Source: Euglena gracilis
Taxonomy: Eukaryota; Euglenida; Euglenophyceae; Euglenales
DNA: 64,000 nucleotides
Direction: 5' to 3'
NCBI GenBank assembly: GCA_039621445.1
Contig: CP154954.1
Location: 34,953,703 to 35,017,702 of the forward strand
Both the position numbers and the translations under genes were made by a program. Of this stretch, positions 37,501 to 50,000 are shown piece after piece (the stretch's first letter is position 1; each line of letters begins with the position of its first letter). The notes under the pieces were generated by a model that worked only from the letters and a program-made list of their open reading frames with translations, made no database searches and was not told the origin of the DNA.

Positions 37501-40500
37501 CGTAGATTAATGGTAAGAAAAACAAGCAGCGGGAATGTTGGTTGCAAGAAATGAGCACATTTAGATGGGTGCATTCGACCATTCCGGGGGACATTTACCA
37601 GGTCAGCCCAGGTTACCATGTAAAAATGGACCAAATTGGGCCTTACTCCGAGTAACCGAATGGGTGTTCCAGGAGGCCTCCAAAGTCAGGGGACCCGTTG
37701 GTTTCATGATTGTCGTGGTTTAATGGTAAGAAAAACAAGCAGCGGGAATGTTGGTTGCAAGAAATGAGCACATTTAGATGGGTGCATTCGACCATTCCGG
37801 GGGACATTTACCAGGTCAGCCCAGGTTACCATGTAAAAATGGACCAAATGGGCCTTACTCCGAGTAACCGAATGGGTGTTCCAGGAGGCCTCCAAAGTCA
37901 GGGGACCTGTTGGTTTCACGATTGTCGTGGTTTAATGGTAAGAAAAACATGCAGCGGAAATGTTGGTTGCAAGAAATGAGCACATTTAGATGGGTGCATT
38001 CGACCATTCCGGGGGACATTTACCAGGTCAGCCCAGGTTACCATGTAAAAATGGACCAAAATGGGCCTTACTCCGAGTAACCGAATGGGTGTTCCAGGAG
38101 GCCTCCAAAGTCAGGGGACCCGTTGGTTTCATGATTGTCGTGGTTTAATGGTAAGAAAAACAAGCAGCGGGAATGTTGGTTGCAAGAAATGAGCACATTT
38201 AGATGGGTGCATTCGACCATTCCGGGGGACATTTACCAGGTCAGCCCAGGTTACCATGTAAAAATGGACCAAAATGGGCCTTACTCCGAGTAACCGAATG
38301 GGTGTTCCAGGAGGCCTCCAAAGTCAGGGGACCCGTTGTTTTCATGATTGTCGTGGTTTAATGGTAAGAAAAACATGCAGCGGGAACGTTGGTTGCAAGA
38401 AATGAGCACATTTAGATGGGTGCATTCGACCATTCCGGGGACATTTACCAGGTCAGCCCAGGTTACCATGTAAAAATGGACCAAATTGGGCCTTACTCCG
38501 AGTAACCGAATGGGTGTTCCAGGAGGCCTCCAAAGTCAGGGGACCCGTTGGTTTCATGATTGTCGTAGTTTAATGGTAAGAAAAACACGCAGCGGGAATG
38601 TTGGTTGCAAGAAATGAGCACATTTAGATGGGTGCATTCGACCATTCCGGGGGACATTTACCAGGTCAGCCCAGGTTACCATGTAAAAATGGACCAAATT
38701 GGGCCTTACTCCGAGTAACCGAATGGGTGTTCCAGGAGGCCTCCAAAGTCAGGGGACCCATTGGTCTCATGATCGTCGTGGTTCAGTGGTAAGAAAAACA
38801 TGCAGCGGGAATGTTGGTTGCAAGAAATGAGCTCATTTAGATGGGTGCATTCGACCATTCCGGGGGACATTTACCAGGTCAGCCCAGGTTACCATGTAAA
38901 AATGGACCAAATTGGGCCTTACTCCGAGTAACCGAATGGGTGTTCCAGGAGGCCTCCAAAGTCAGGGGACCCGTTGGTTTCATGATTGTCGTGGTTTAAT
39001 GGTAAGAGAAACAAGCAGCGGGAATGTTGGTTGCAAGAAATCAGCACATTTATATGGGTGCATTCGACCATTCCGGGGGACATTTACCAGGTCACCCCAG
39101 GTTACCATGTAAAAATGGACCAGAATGGGCCTTACTCTGAGTAACCGAATTGGTGTTCCAGGAGGCCTCCAAAGTCAGGGGACCTGTTGGTTTCACGATT
39201 GTCGTGGTTTAGTGGTAAGAAAAACTTGCAGCGGAAATGTTGGTTGCAAGAAATGAGCACATTTAGATGGGTGCATTCGACCATTCCGGGGGACATTTAC
39301 CAGGTCAGCCCAGGTTACCATGTAAAAATGGACCAAAATGGGCCTTACTCCGAGTAACCGAATGGGTGTTCCAGGAGGCCTCCAAAGTCAGGGGACCCGT
39401 TGGTTTCATGATTGTCGTGGTTTAATGGTAAGAAAAACATGCAGCGGGAATGTTGGTTGCAAGAAATGAGCACATTTAGATGGGTGCATTCGACCATTCC
39501 GGGGGACATTTACCAGGTCAGCCCAGGTTACCATGTAAAAATGGACCAAAATGGGCCTTACTCCGAGTAACCGAATGGGTGTTCCAGGAGGCCTCCAAAG
39601 TCAGGGGACCCGTTGGTTTCATGATTGTCGTGGTTTAATGGTAAGAAAAACATGCAGCGGGAACGGTGGTTGCAAGACATGAGCACATTTGGATGGGTGC
39701 ATTCGACCATTCCGGGGGACATTTACCAGGTCAGCCCAGGTTACCATGTAAAAATGGACCAAAATTGGGCCTTACTCCGAGTAACCGAATGGGTGTTCCA
39801 GGAGGCCTCCAAAGTCAGGGGACCCGTTGGTTTCATGATTGTCGTGGTTTAATGGTAAGAAAAACATGCAGCGGGAATGTTGGTTGCAAGAAATGAGCAC
39901 ATTTAGATGGGTGCATTCGACCATTCCGGGGGACATTTACCAGGTCAGCCCAGGTTACCATGTAAAAATGGACCAAATTGGGCCTTACTCCGAGTAACCG
40001 AATGGGTGTTCCAGGAGGCCTCCAAAGTCAGGGGACCCATTGGTCTCATGATCGTCGTGGTTTAATGGTAAGAAAAACATGCAGCGGGAATGTTGGTTGC
40101 AAGAAATGAGCTCATTTAGATGGGTGCATTCGACCATTCCGGGGGACATTTACCAGGTCAGCCCAGGTTACCATGTAAAAATGGACCAAATTGGGCCTTA
40201 CTCCGAGTAACCGAATGGGTGTTCCAGGAGGCCTCCAAAGTAAGGGGACCCGTTGGTTTCATGATTGTCGTGGTTTAATGGTAAGAGAAACATGCAGCGG
40301 GAATGTTGGTTGCAAGAAATGAGCACATTTAGATGGGTGCATTCGACCATTCCGGGGGACATTTACCAGGTCAGCCCAGGTTACCATGTAAAAATGGACC
40401 AAATGGGCCTTACTCCGAGTAACCGAATGGGTGTTCCAGGAGGCCTCCAAAGTCAGGGGACCTGTTGGTTTCACGATTGTCGTGGTTTAATGGTAAGAAA

Positions 40501-42175
40501 AACTTGCAGCGGAAATGTTGGTTGCAAGAAATGAGCACATTTAGATGGGTGCATTCGACCATTCCGGGGGACATTTACCAGGTCAGCCCAGGTTACCATG
40601 TAAAAATGGACCAAATGGGCCTTACTCCGAGTAACCGAATGGGTGTTCCAGGAGGCCTCCAAAGTCAGGGGACCCGTTGGTTTCATGATTGTCGTGGTTT
40701 AATGGTAAGAAAAACATGCAGCGGGAATGTTGGTTGCAAGAAATGAGCACATTTAGATGGGTGCATTCGACCATTCCGGGGGACATTTACCAGGTCAGCC
40801 CAGGTTACCATGTAAAAATGGACCAAAATGGGCCTTACTCCGAGTAACCGAATGGGTGTTCCAGGAGGCCTCCAAAGTCAGGGGACCCGTTGGTTTCATG
40901 ATTGTCGTGGTTTAATGGTAAGAAAAACATGCAGCGGGAACGGTGGTTGCAAGAAATGAGCACATTTGGATGGGTGCATTCGACCATTCCGGGGGACATT
41001 TACCAGGTCAGCCCAGGTTACCTTGTAAAAGTGGACCAAAATGGGCCTTACTCCGAGTAACCGAATGGGTGTTCCAGGAGGCCTCCAAAGTCAGGGGACC
41101 CGTTGGTTTCATGATTGTCGTAGTTTAATGGTAAGAAAAACATGCAGCGGGAATGTTGGTTGCAAGAAATGAGCACATTTAGATGGGTGCATTCGACCAT
41201 TCCGGGGGACATTTACCAGGTCAGCCCAGGTTACCATGTAAAAATGGACCAAATTGGGCCTTACTCCGAGTAACCGAATGGGTGTTCCAGGAGGCCTCCA
41301 AAGTCAGGGGACCCATTGGTCTCATGATCGTCGTGGTTCAGTGGTAAGAAAAACATGCAGCGGGAATGTTGGTTGCAAGAAATGAGCTCATTTAGATGGG
41401 TGCATTCGACCATTCCGGGGGACATTTACCAGGTCAGCCCAGGTTACCATGTAAAAATGGACCAAATTGGGCCTTACTCCGAGTAACCGAATGGGTGTTC
41501 CAGGAGGCCTCCAAAGTCAGGGGACCCGTTGGTTTCATGATTGTCGTGGTTTAATGGTAAGAAAAACGTGCAGCGGGAACGTTGGTTGCAAGAAATGAGC
41601 ACATTTAGATGGGTGCATTCGACCATTCCGGGGGACATTTACCAGGTCAGCCCAGGTTACCATGTAAAAATGGACCAAATTGGGCCTTACTCCGAGTAAC
41701 CGAATGGGTGTTCCAGGAGGCCTCCAAAGTCAGGGGACCCGTTGGTTTCATGATTGTCGTGGTTTAATGGTAAGAAAAACATGCAGCGGGAGCGTTGGTT
41801 GCAAGACATGAGCACATTTGGATGGGTGCATTCGACCATTCCGGGGGACATTTACCAGGTTAGCCCAGGTTACCTTGTAAAAGTGGACCAAAATGGGCCT
41901 TACTCCCAGTAACCGAATGGGTGTTCCAGGAGACCTCCAAAGTCAGGGGACCCGTTGGTTTCATGATTGTCGTAGTTTAATGGTAAGAAAAACATGCAGC
42001 GGGAATGTTGGTTGCAAGAAATGAGCACATTTAGATGGGTGCATTCGACCATTCCGGGGGACATTTACCAGGTCAGCCCAGGTTACCATGTAAAAATGGA
42101 CCAAATTGGGCCTTACTCCGAGTAACCGAATGGGTGTTCCAGGAGGCCTCCAAAGTCAGGGGACCCGTGGTTTAA
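34600..42175 (-). repeat. Right homogenised core, first part, with 6-monomer HOR (~1278 bp)
   Basis: Copies are highly uniform (gcaagaaatgagcacattt type). Rare variants recur at 6 monomers. The block with acccattggtctcatgatcg starts at 38756, 40035 and 41311. aacttgcagcggaaatg is at 39223 and 40501. cggtggttgcaag is at 37110, 39664 and 40941 (12 and 6 monomers). Single-base deletions, for example near 37849, 40401 and 40614, are also shared between block copies. The 6-mer thus extends from about 37.1 kb to the G-rich insert. Confidence 0.85.
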
Positions 42176-42303
42176 GGGGGGGGGGGGGCGGGGGGGGGGG
42201 GGGGAGAGGGGCGAGGGGGGGGGTGGATGGCGGAGGGGGTGGGGGAGGGGGGATGAGTAGGGGGGAGGGGGGGTGGGGGGGGGGGGGGGGAGGGGGGGGG
42301 GGG
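42176..42303. repeat. G-rich low-complexity insertion (~128 bp)
   Basis: An almost pure G tract with scattered A, T and C replaces the middle of one monomer, making it 291 bp. On its left an 18-bp deletion joins ggacccgt to ggtttaa. On its right the monomer resumes at ggttgcaag. Many runs of three or more G with short loops give strong G-quadruplex potential on the + strand. The rest of the monomer is intact. Whether this is genomic or a low-quality consensus artefact cannot be told from sequence alone. Confidence 0.9.
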
Positions 42304-44037
42304 TTGCAAGAAATGAGCTCATTTAGATGGGTGCATTCGACCATTCCGGGGGACATTTACCAGGTCAGCCCAGGTTACCATGTAAAAATGGACCAAATTG
42401 GGCCTTACTCCGAGTAACCGAATGGGTGTTCCAGGAGGCCTCCAAAGTCAGGGGACCCGTTGGTTTCATGATTGTCGTGGTTTAATGGTAAGAAAAACAT
42501 GCAGCGGGAATGTTGGTTGCAAGAAATGAGCACATTTAGATGGGTGCATTCGACCATTCCGGGGGACATTTACCAGGTCAGCCCAGGTTACCATGTAAAA
42601 TGGACCAAATTGGGCCTTACTCCGAGTAACCGAATGGGTGTTCCAGGAGGCCTCCAAAGTCAGGGGACCCGTTGGTTTCATGATTGTCGTAGTTTAATGG
42701 TAAGAAAAACATGCAGCGGGAATGTTGGTTGCAAGAAATGAGCACATTTAGATGGGTGCATTCGACCATTCCGGGGGACATTTACCAGGTCAGCCCAGGT
42801 TACCATGTAAAAATGGACCAAATTGGGCCTTACTCCGAGTAACCGAATGGGTGTTCCAGGAGGCCTCCAAAGTCAGGGGACCCGTTGGTTTCATGATTGT
42901 CGTGGTTTAATGGTAAGAAAAACATGCAGCGGGAATGTTGGTTGCAAGAAATGAGCTCATTTAGATGGGTGCATTCGACCATTCCGGGGGACATTTACCA
43001 GGTCAGCCCAGGTTACCATGTAAAAATGGACCAAATTGGGCCTTACTCCGAGTAACCGAATGGGTGTTCCAGGAGGCCTCCAAAGTCAGGGGACCCGTTG
43101 GTTTCATGATTGTCGTGGTTTAATGGTAAGAAAAACATGCAGCGAGAACGTTGGTTGCAAGAAATGAGCTCATTTAGATGGGTGCATTCGACCATTCCGG
43201 GGGACATTTACCAGGTCAGCCCAGGTTACCTTGTAAATGTGGACCAAAATGGGCCTTACTCCGAGTAACCGAATGGGTGTTCCAGGAGGCCTCCAAAGTC
43301 AGGGGACCCGTTGGTTTCATGATTGTCGTGGTTTAATGGTAAGAAAAACATGCAGCCGGAATGTTGGTTGCAAGAAATGAGCACATTTAGATGGGTGCAT
43401 TCGACCATTCCGGGGGACATTTACCAGGTCAGCCCAGGTTACCATGTAAAAATGGACCAAATTGGGCCTTACTCCGAGTAACCGAATGGGTGTTCCAGGA
43501 GGCCTCCAAAGTCAGGGGACCCATTGGTCTCATGATAGTCGTGGTTCAGTGGTAAGAAAAACACGCAGCGGGAATGTTGGTTGCAAGAAATGAGCTCATT
43601 TATATGGGTGCATTCGACCATTCCGGGGGACATTTACCAGGTCAGCCCAGGTTACCATGTAAAAATGGACCAAATTGGGCCTTACTCCGAGTAACCGAAT
43701 GGGTGTTCCAGGAGGCCTCCAAAGTCAGGGGACCCGTTGGTTTCATGATTGTCGTGGTTTAATGGTAAGAAAAACATGCAGCGGGAACGTTGGTTGCAAG
43801 AAATGAGCACATTTAGATGGGTGCATTCGACCATTCCGGGGGACATTTACCAGGTCAGCCCAGGTTACCTTGTAAATGTGGACCAAAATGGGCCTTACTC
43901 CGAGTTACCGAATGGGTGTTCCAGGAGGCCTCCAAAGTCAGGGGACCCGTTGGTTTCATGATTGTCGTGGTTTAATGGTAAGAAAAACATGCAGCGGGAA
44001 TGTTGGTTGCAAGAAATGAGCAGATTTAGATGGGTGC

Positions 44038-44054
44038 ATTCGACCATTCCGGGG
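44038..44054 (+). promoter_or_regulatory. CENP-B-box-like 17-bp motif (representative copy, inverted array)
   Basis: The sequence attcgaccattccgggg fits NTTCGNNNNANNCGGGN at eight of nine fixed positions. TTCG and CGGG are present with the correct seven-base spacing, and only the central A is T. Nearly every monomer of the right core has the same 17 bases. In mammals this box in alpha and minor satellite binds CENP-B. Whether any protein binds here is unknown. By hand calculation, an 8-of-9 match is expected by chance in about 5% of 213-bp monomers searched on both strands. Confidence 0.45.
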
Positions 44055-47000
44055 GACATTTACCAGGTCAGCCCAGGTTACCATGTAAAAATGGACCAAA
44101 ATGGGCCTTACTCCGAGTAACCGAATGGGTGTTCCAGGAGGCCTCCAAAGTCAGGGGACCCGTTGGTTTCATGATTGTCGTGGTTTAATGGTAAGAAAAA
44201 CATGCAGCGGGAATGTTGGTTGCAAGAAATGAGCACATTTAGATGGGTGCATTCGACCATTCCGGGGGACATTTACCAGGTCAGCCCAGGTTACCATGTA
44301 AAAATGGACCAAATTGGGCCTTACTCCGAGTAACCGAATGGGTGTTCCAGGAGGCCTCCAAAGTCAGGGGACCCGTTGGTCTCATGATAGTCGTGGTTCA
44401 GTGCTAAGAAAAACACGCAGCGGGAATGTTGGTTGCAAGAAATGAGCACATTTAGATGGGTGCATTCGACCATTCCGGGGGACATTTACCAGGTCAGCCC
44501 AGGTTACCATGTAAAAATGGACCAAATTGGGCCTTACTCCGAGTAACCGAATGGGTGTTCCAGGAGGCCTCCAAAGTCAGGGGACCCGTTGGTTTCATGA
44601 TTGTCGTGGTTTAATGGTAAGAAAAACATGCAGCGGGAACGTTGGTTGCAAGAAATGAGCACATTTAGATGGGTGCATTCGACCATTCCGGGGGACATTT
44701 ACCAGGTCAGCCCAGGTTACCATGTAAAAATGGACCAAATTGGGCCTTACTCCGAGTTACCGAATGGGTGTTCCAGGAGGCCTCCAAAGTCAGGGGACCC
44801 GTTGGTTTCATGATTGTCGTGGTTTAATGGTAAGAAAAACATGCGGCGGGAATGTTGGTTGCAAGAAATGAGCACATTTAGATGGGTGCATTCGACCATT
44901 CCGGGGGACATTTACCAGGTCAGCCCAGGTTACCATGTAAAAATGGACCAAATTGGGCCTTACTCCGAGTAACCGAATGGGTGTTCCAGGAGGCCTCCAA
45001 AGTCAGGGGACCCGTTGGTTTCATGATTGTCGTGGTTTAATGGTAAGAAAAACATGCAGCGGGAAGGTTGGTTGCAAGAAATGAGCTCATTTAGATGGGT
45101 GCATTCGACCATTCCGGGGGACATTTACCAGGTCAGCCCAGGTTACCATGTAAAAATGGACCAAATTGGGCCTTACTCCGAGTAACCGAATGGGTGTTCC
45201 AGGAGGCCTCCAAAGTCAGGGGACCCGTTGGTTTCATGATTGTCGTGGTGGATTGATAAGAAAAACATGCAGCGGGAATTTTGGTTGCAAGAAATGAGCA
45301 CATTTAGATGGGTGCATTCGACCATTCCGGGGGACATTTACCAGGTCAGCCCAGGTTACCATGTAAAAATGGACCAAATTGGGCCTTACTCCGAGTTACC
45401 GAATGGGTGTTCCAGGAGGCCTCCAAAGTCAGGGGACCCGTTGGTTTCATGATTGTCGTGGTTTAATGGTAAGAAAAACATGCAGCGGGAACGTTGGTTG
45501 CAAGAAATGAGCAGATTTAGATGGGTGCATTCGACCATTCCGGGGGACATTTACCAGGTCAGCCCAGGTTACCATGTAAAAATGGACCAAATTGGGCCTT
45601 ACTCCGAGTAACCGAATGGGTGTTCCAGGAGGCCTCCAAAGTCAGGGGACCCGTTGGTTTCATGATTGTCGTGGTTTAATGGTAAGAAAAACATGCAGCG
45701 GGAATGTTGGTTGCAAGAAATGAGCAGATTTAGATGGGTGCATTCGACCATTCCGGGGGACATTTACCAGGTCAGCCCAGGTTACCATGTAAAAATGGAC
45801 CAAAATTGGGCCTTACTCCGAGTAACCGAATGGGTGTTCCAGGAGGCCTCCAAAGTCAGGGGACCCGTTGGTTTCATGATTGTCGTGGTTTAATGGTAAG
45901 AAAAACATGCAGCGGGAATGTTGGTTGCAAGAAATGAGCAGATTTAGATGGGTGCATTCGACCATTCCGGGGGACATTTACCAGGTCAGCCCAGGTTACC
46001 ATGTAAAAATGGACCAAATTGGGCCTTACTCCGAGTTACCGAATGGGTGTTCCAGGAGGCCTCCAAAGTCAGGGGACCCGTTGGTTTCATGATTGTCGTG
46101 GTTTAATGGTAAGAAAAACATGCAGCGGGAAGGTTGGTTGCAAGAAATGAGCAGATTTAGATGGGTGCATTCGACCATTCCGGGGGACATTTACCAGGTC
46201 AGCCCAGGTTACCATGTAAAAATGGACCAAATTGGGCCTTACTCCGAGTAACCGAATGGGTGTTCCAGGAGGCCTCCAAAGTCAGGGGACCCGTTGGTTT
46301 CATGATTGTCGTGGTTTAATGGTAAGAAAAACATGCAGCCGGAAGGTTGGTTGCAAGAAATGAGCACATTTAGATGGGTGCATTCGACCATTCCGGGGGA
46401 CATTTACCAGGTCAGCCCAGGTTACCATGTAAAAATGGACCAAATTGGGCCTTACTCCGAGTTACCGAATGGGTGTTCCAGGAGGCCTCCAAAGTCAGGG
46501 GACCCGTTGGTTTCATGATTGTCGTGGTTTAATGGTAAGAAAAACATGCAGCCGGAAGGTTGGTTGCAAGAAATGAGCAGATTTAGATGGGTGCATTCGA
46601 CCATTCCGGGGGACATTTACCAGGTCAGCCCAGGTTACCATGTAAAAATGGACCAAATTGGGCCTTACTCCGAGTTACCGAATGGGTGTTCCAGGAGGCC
46701 TCCAAAGTCAGGGGACCCGTTGGTTTCATGATTGTCGTGGTTTAATGGTAAGAAAAACGTGCAGCGGGAAGGTTGGTTGCAATAAATGAGCAGATTTAGA
46801 TGGGTGCATTCGACCATTCCGGGGGACATTTACCAGGTCAGCCCAGGTTACCATGCAAAAATGGACCAAATTGGGCCTTACTCCGAGTAACCGAATGGGT
46901 GTTCCAGGAGGCCTCCAAAGTCAGGGGACCCGTTGGTTTCATGATTGTCGTGGTTTAATGGTAAGAAAAACATGCAGCGGGAATGTTGGTTGCAAGAAAT

Positions 47001-50000
47001 GAGCAGATTTAGATGGGTGCATTCGACCATTCCGGGGGACATTTACCAGGTCAGCCCAGGTTACCATGTAAAAATGGACCAAATTGGGCCTTACTCCGAG
47101 TTACCGAATGGGTGTTCCAGGAGGCCTCCAAAGTCAGGGGACCCGTTGGTTTCATGATTGTCGTGGTTTAATGGTAAGAAAAACATGCAGCGGGAATGTT
47201 GGTTGCAAGAAATGAGCAGATTTAGATGGGTGCATTCGACCATTCCGGGGGACATTTACCAGGTCAGCCCAGGTTACCATGTAAAAATGGACCAAATTGG
47301 GCCTTACTCCGAGTAACCGAATGGGTGTTCCAGGAGGCCTCCAAAGTCAGGGGACCCGTTGGTTTCATGATTGTCGTGGTTTAATGGTAAGAAAAACGTG
47401 CAGCGGGAATGTTGGTTGCAAGAAATGAGCAGATTTAGATGGGTGCATTCGACCATTCCGGGGGACATTTACCAGGTCAGCCCAGGTTACCATGCAAAAA
47501 CGGACCAAAATGGGCCTTACTCCCGGTTACCGAATGGGTGTTCCAGGAGGCCTCCAAAGTCAGGGGACCCGTTGGTTTCATGATTGTCGTGGTTTAATGG
47601 TAAGAAAAACATGCAGCGGGAATGTTGGTTGCAAGAAATGAGCAGATTTAGATGGGTGCATTCGACCATTCCGGGGGACATTTACCAGGTCAGCCCAGGT
47701 TACCATGTAAAAATGGACCAAATTGGGCCTTACTCCGAGTTACCGAATGGGTGTTCCAGGAGGCCTCCAAAGTCAGGGGACCCGTTGGTTTCATGATTCT
47801 CGTGATTTAATGGTAAGGAAAACATGCAGCGGGAATGTTGGTTGCAAGAAATGAGCATATTTAGATGGGTGCATTCGACCATTCCGGGGGACATTTACCA
47901 GGTCAGCCCAGGTTACCATGTAAAAATGGACCAAATTGGGCCTTACTCCGAGTTACCGAATGGGTGTTCCAGGAGGCCTCCAAAGTCAGGGGACCCGTTG
48001 GTTTCATGATTGTCGTGGTTTAATGGTAAGAAAAACATGCAGCCGAAAGGTTGGTTGCAAGAAATGAGCAGATTTAGATGGGTGCATTCGACCATTCCGG
48101 GGGACATTTACCAGGTCAGCCCAGGTTACCATGTAAAAATGGACCAAACTGGGCCTTACTCCGAGTTACCGAATGGGTGTTCCAGGAGGCCTCCAAAGTC
48201 AGGGGACCCGTTGGTTTCATGATTGTCGTGGTTTAATGGTAAGAAAAACATGCAGCCGGAATGTTGGTTGCAAGAAATGAGCAGATTTAGATGGGTGCAT
48301 TCGACCATTCCGGGGGACATTTACCAGGTCAGCCCAGGTTACCATGTAAAAATGGACCAAATTGGGCCTTACTCCGAGTTACCGAATGGGTGTTCCAGGA
48401 GGCCTCCAAAGTCAGGGGACCCGTTGGTTTCATGATTGTCGTGGTTTAATGGTAAGAAAAACATGCAGCGTGAATGTTGGTTGCAAGAAATGAGCAGATT
48501 TAGATGGGTGCATTCGACCATTCCGGGGGACATTTACCAGGTCAGCCCAGGTTACCATGTAAAAATGGACCAAATTGGGCCTTACTCCGAGTTACCGAAT
48601 GGGTGTTCCAGGAGGCCTCCAAAGTCAGGGGACCCGTTGGTTTCATGATTGTCGTGGTTTAATGGTAAGAAAAACATGCAGCGGGAATGTTGGTTGCAAG
48701 AAATGAGCAGATTTAGATGGGTGCATTCGACCATTCCGGGGGACATTTACCAGGTCAGCCCAGGTTACCATGTAAAAATGGACCAAATTGGGCCTTACTC
48801 CGAGTTACCGAATGGGTGCTCCAGGAGGCCTCCAAAGTCAGGGGACCCGTTGGTTTCATGATTGTCGTGGTTTAATGGTAAGAAAAACATGCAGCGGGAT
48901 TGTTCGTTGCAAGAAATGAGCAGATTTAGATGGGTGCATTCGACCATTCCGGGGGACATTTACCAGGTCAGCCCAGGTTACCATGTAAAAATGGACCAAA
49001 TTGGGCCTTACTCCGAGTTACCGAATGGGTGTTCCAGGAGGCCTCCAAAGTCAGGGGACCCGTTGGTTTCATGATTGTCGTGGTTAAATGGTAAGAAAAC
49101 CATGCAGCGGGAATGTTGGTTGCAAGAAATGAGCAGATTTAGATGGGTGCATTCGACCATTCCGGGGGACATTTACCAGGTCAGCCCAGGTTACCATGTA
49201 AAAATGGACCAAATTGGGCCTTACTCCGAGTAACCGAATGGGTGTTCCAGGAGGCCTCCAAAGTCAGGGGACCCGTTGGTTTCATGATTGTCGTGGTTTA
49301 ATGGTAAGAAAAACATGCGGCCGGAAAGTTGGCTGCAAGAAATGAGCAGATTTAGATGGGTGCATTCGACCATTCCGGGGGACATTTACCAGGTCAGCCC
49401 AGGTTACCATGTAAAAATGGACCAAATTCGGCCTTACTCCGAGTTACCGAATGGGTGTTCCAGGAGGCCTCCAAAGTCAGGGGACCCGTTGGTTTCATGA
49501 TTGTCGTGGTTTAATGGTAAGAAAAACATGCAGCGGGAATGTTGGTTGCAAGAAAAAATGAGCAGATTTAGACGGGTGCATTCGACCATTCCGGAGGACA
49601 TTTACCAGGTCAGCCCAGGTTACCATGTAAAAATGGACCAAATTGGGCCTTACTCCGAGTCACAGAATGGGTGTTCCAGTAGGCCTCCAAAGTCAGGGGA
49701 CCCGTTGGTTTCATGATTGTCGTGGTTTAATGGTAAGAAAAAAATGCAGCCGGAAGGTTGGTTGCAAGAAATGAGCAGATTTAGATGGGTGCATTCGACC
49801 ATTCCGGGGGACATTTACCAGGTCAGCCCAGGTTACCATGTAAAAATGGACCAAATTGGGCCTTACTCCGAGTTACCGAATGGGTGTCCAGGAGGCCTCC
49901 AAAGTCAGGGGACCCGTTGGTTTCATGATTGTCGTGGTTTAATGGTAAGAAAAACATGCAGCGGGAATGTTGGTTGCAAGAAATGAGCAGATTTAGATGG

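Noticed and set aside
42106-42417. Open frame with poly-glycine (and poly-proline on the other strand)
   Set aside because: It is only the G-rich insert read in frame within satellite sequence.
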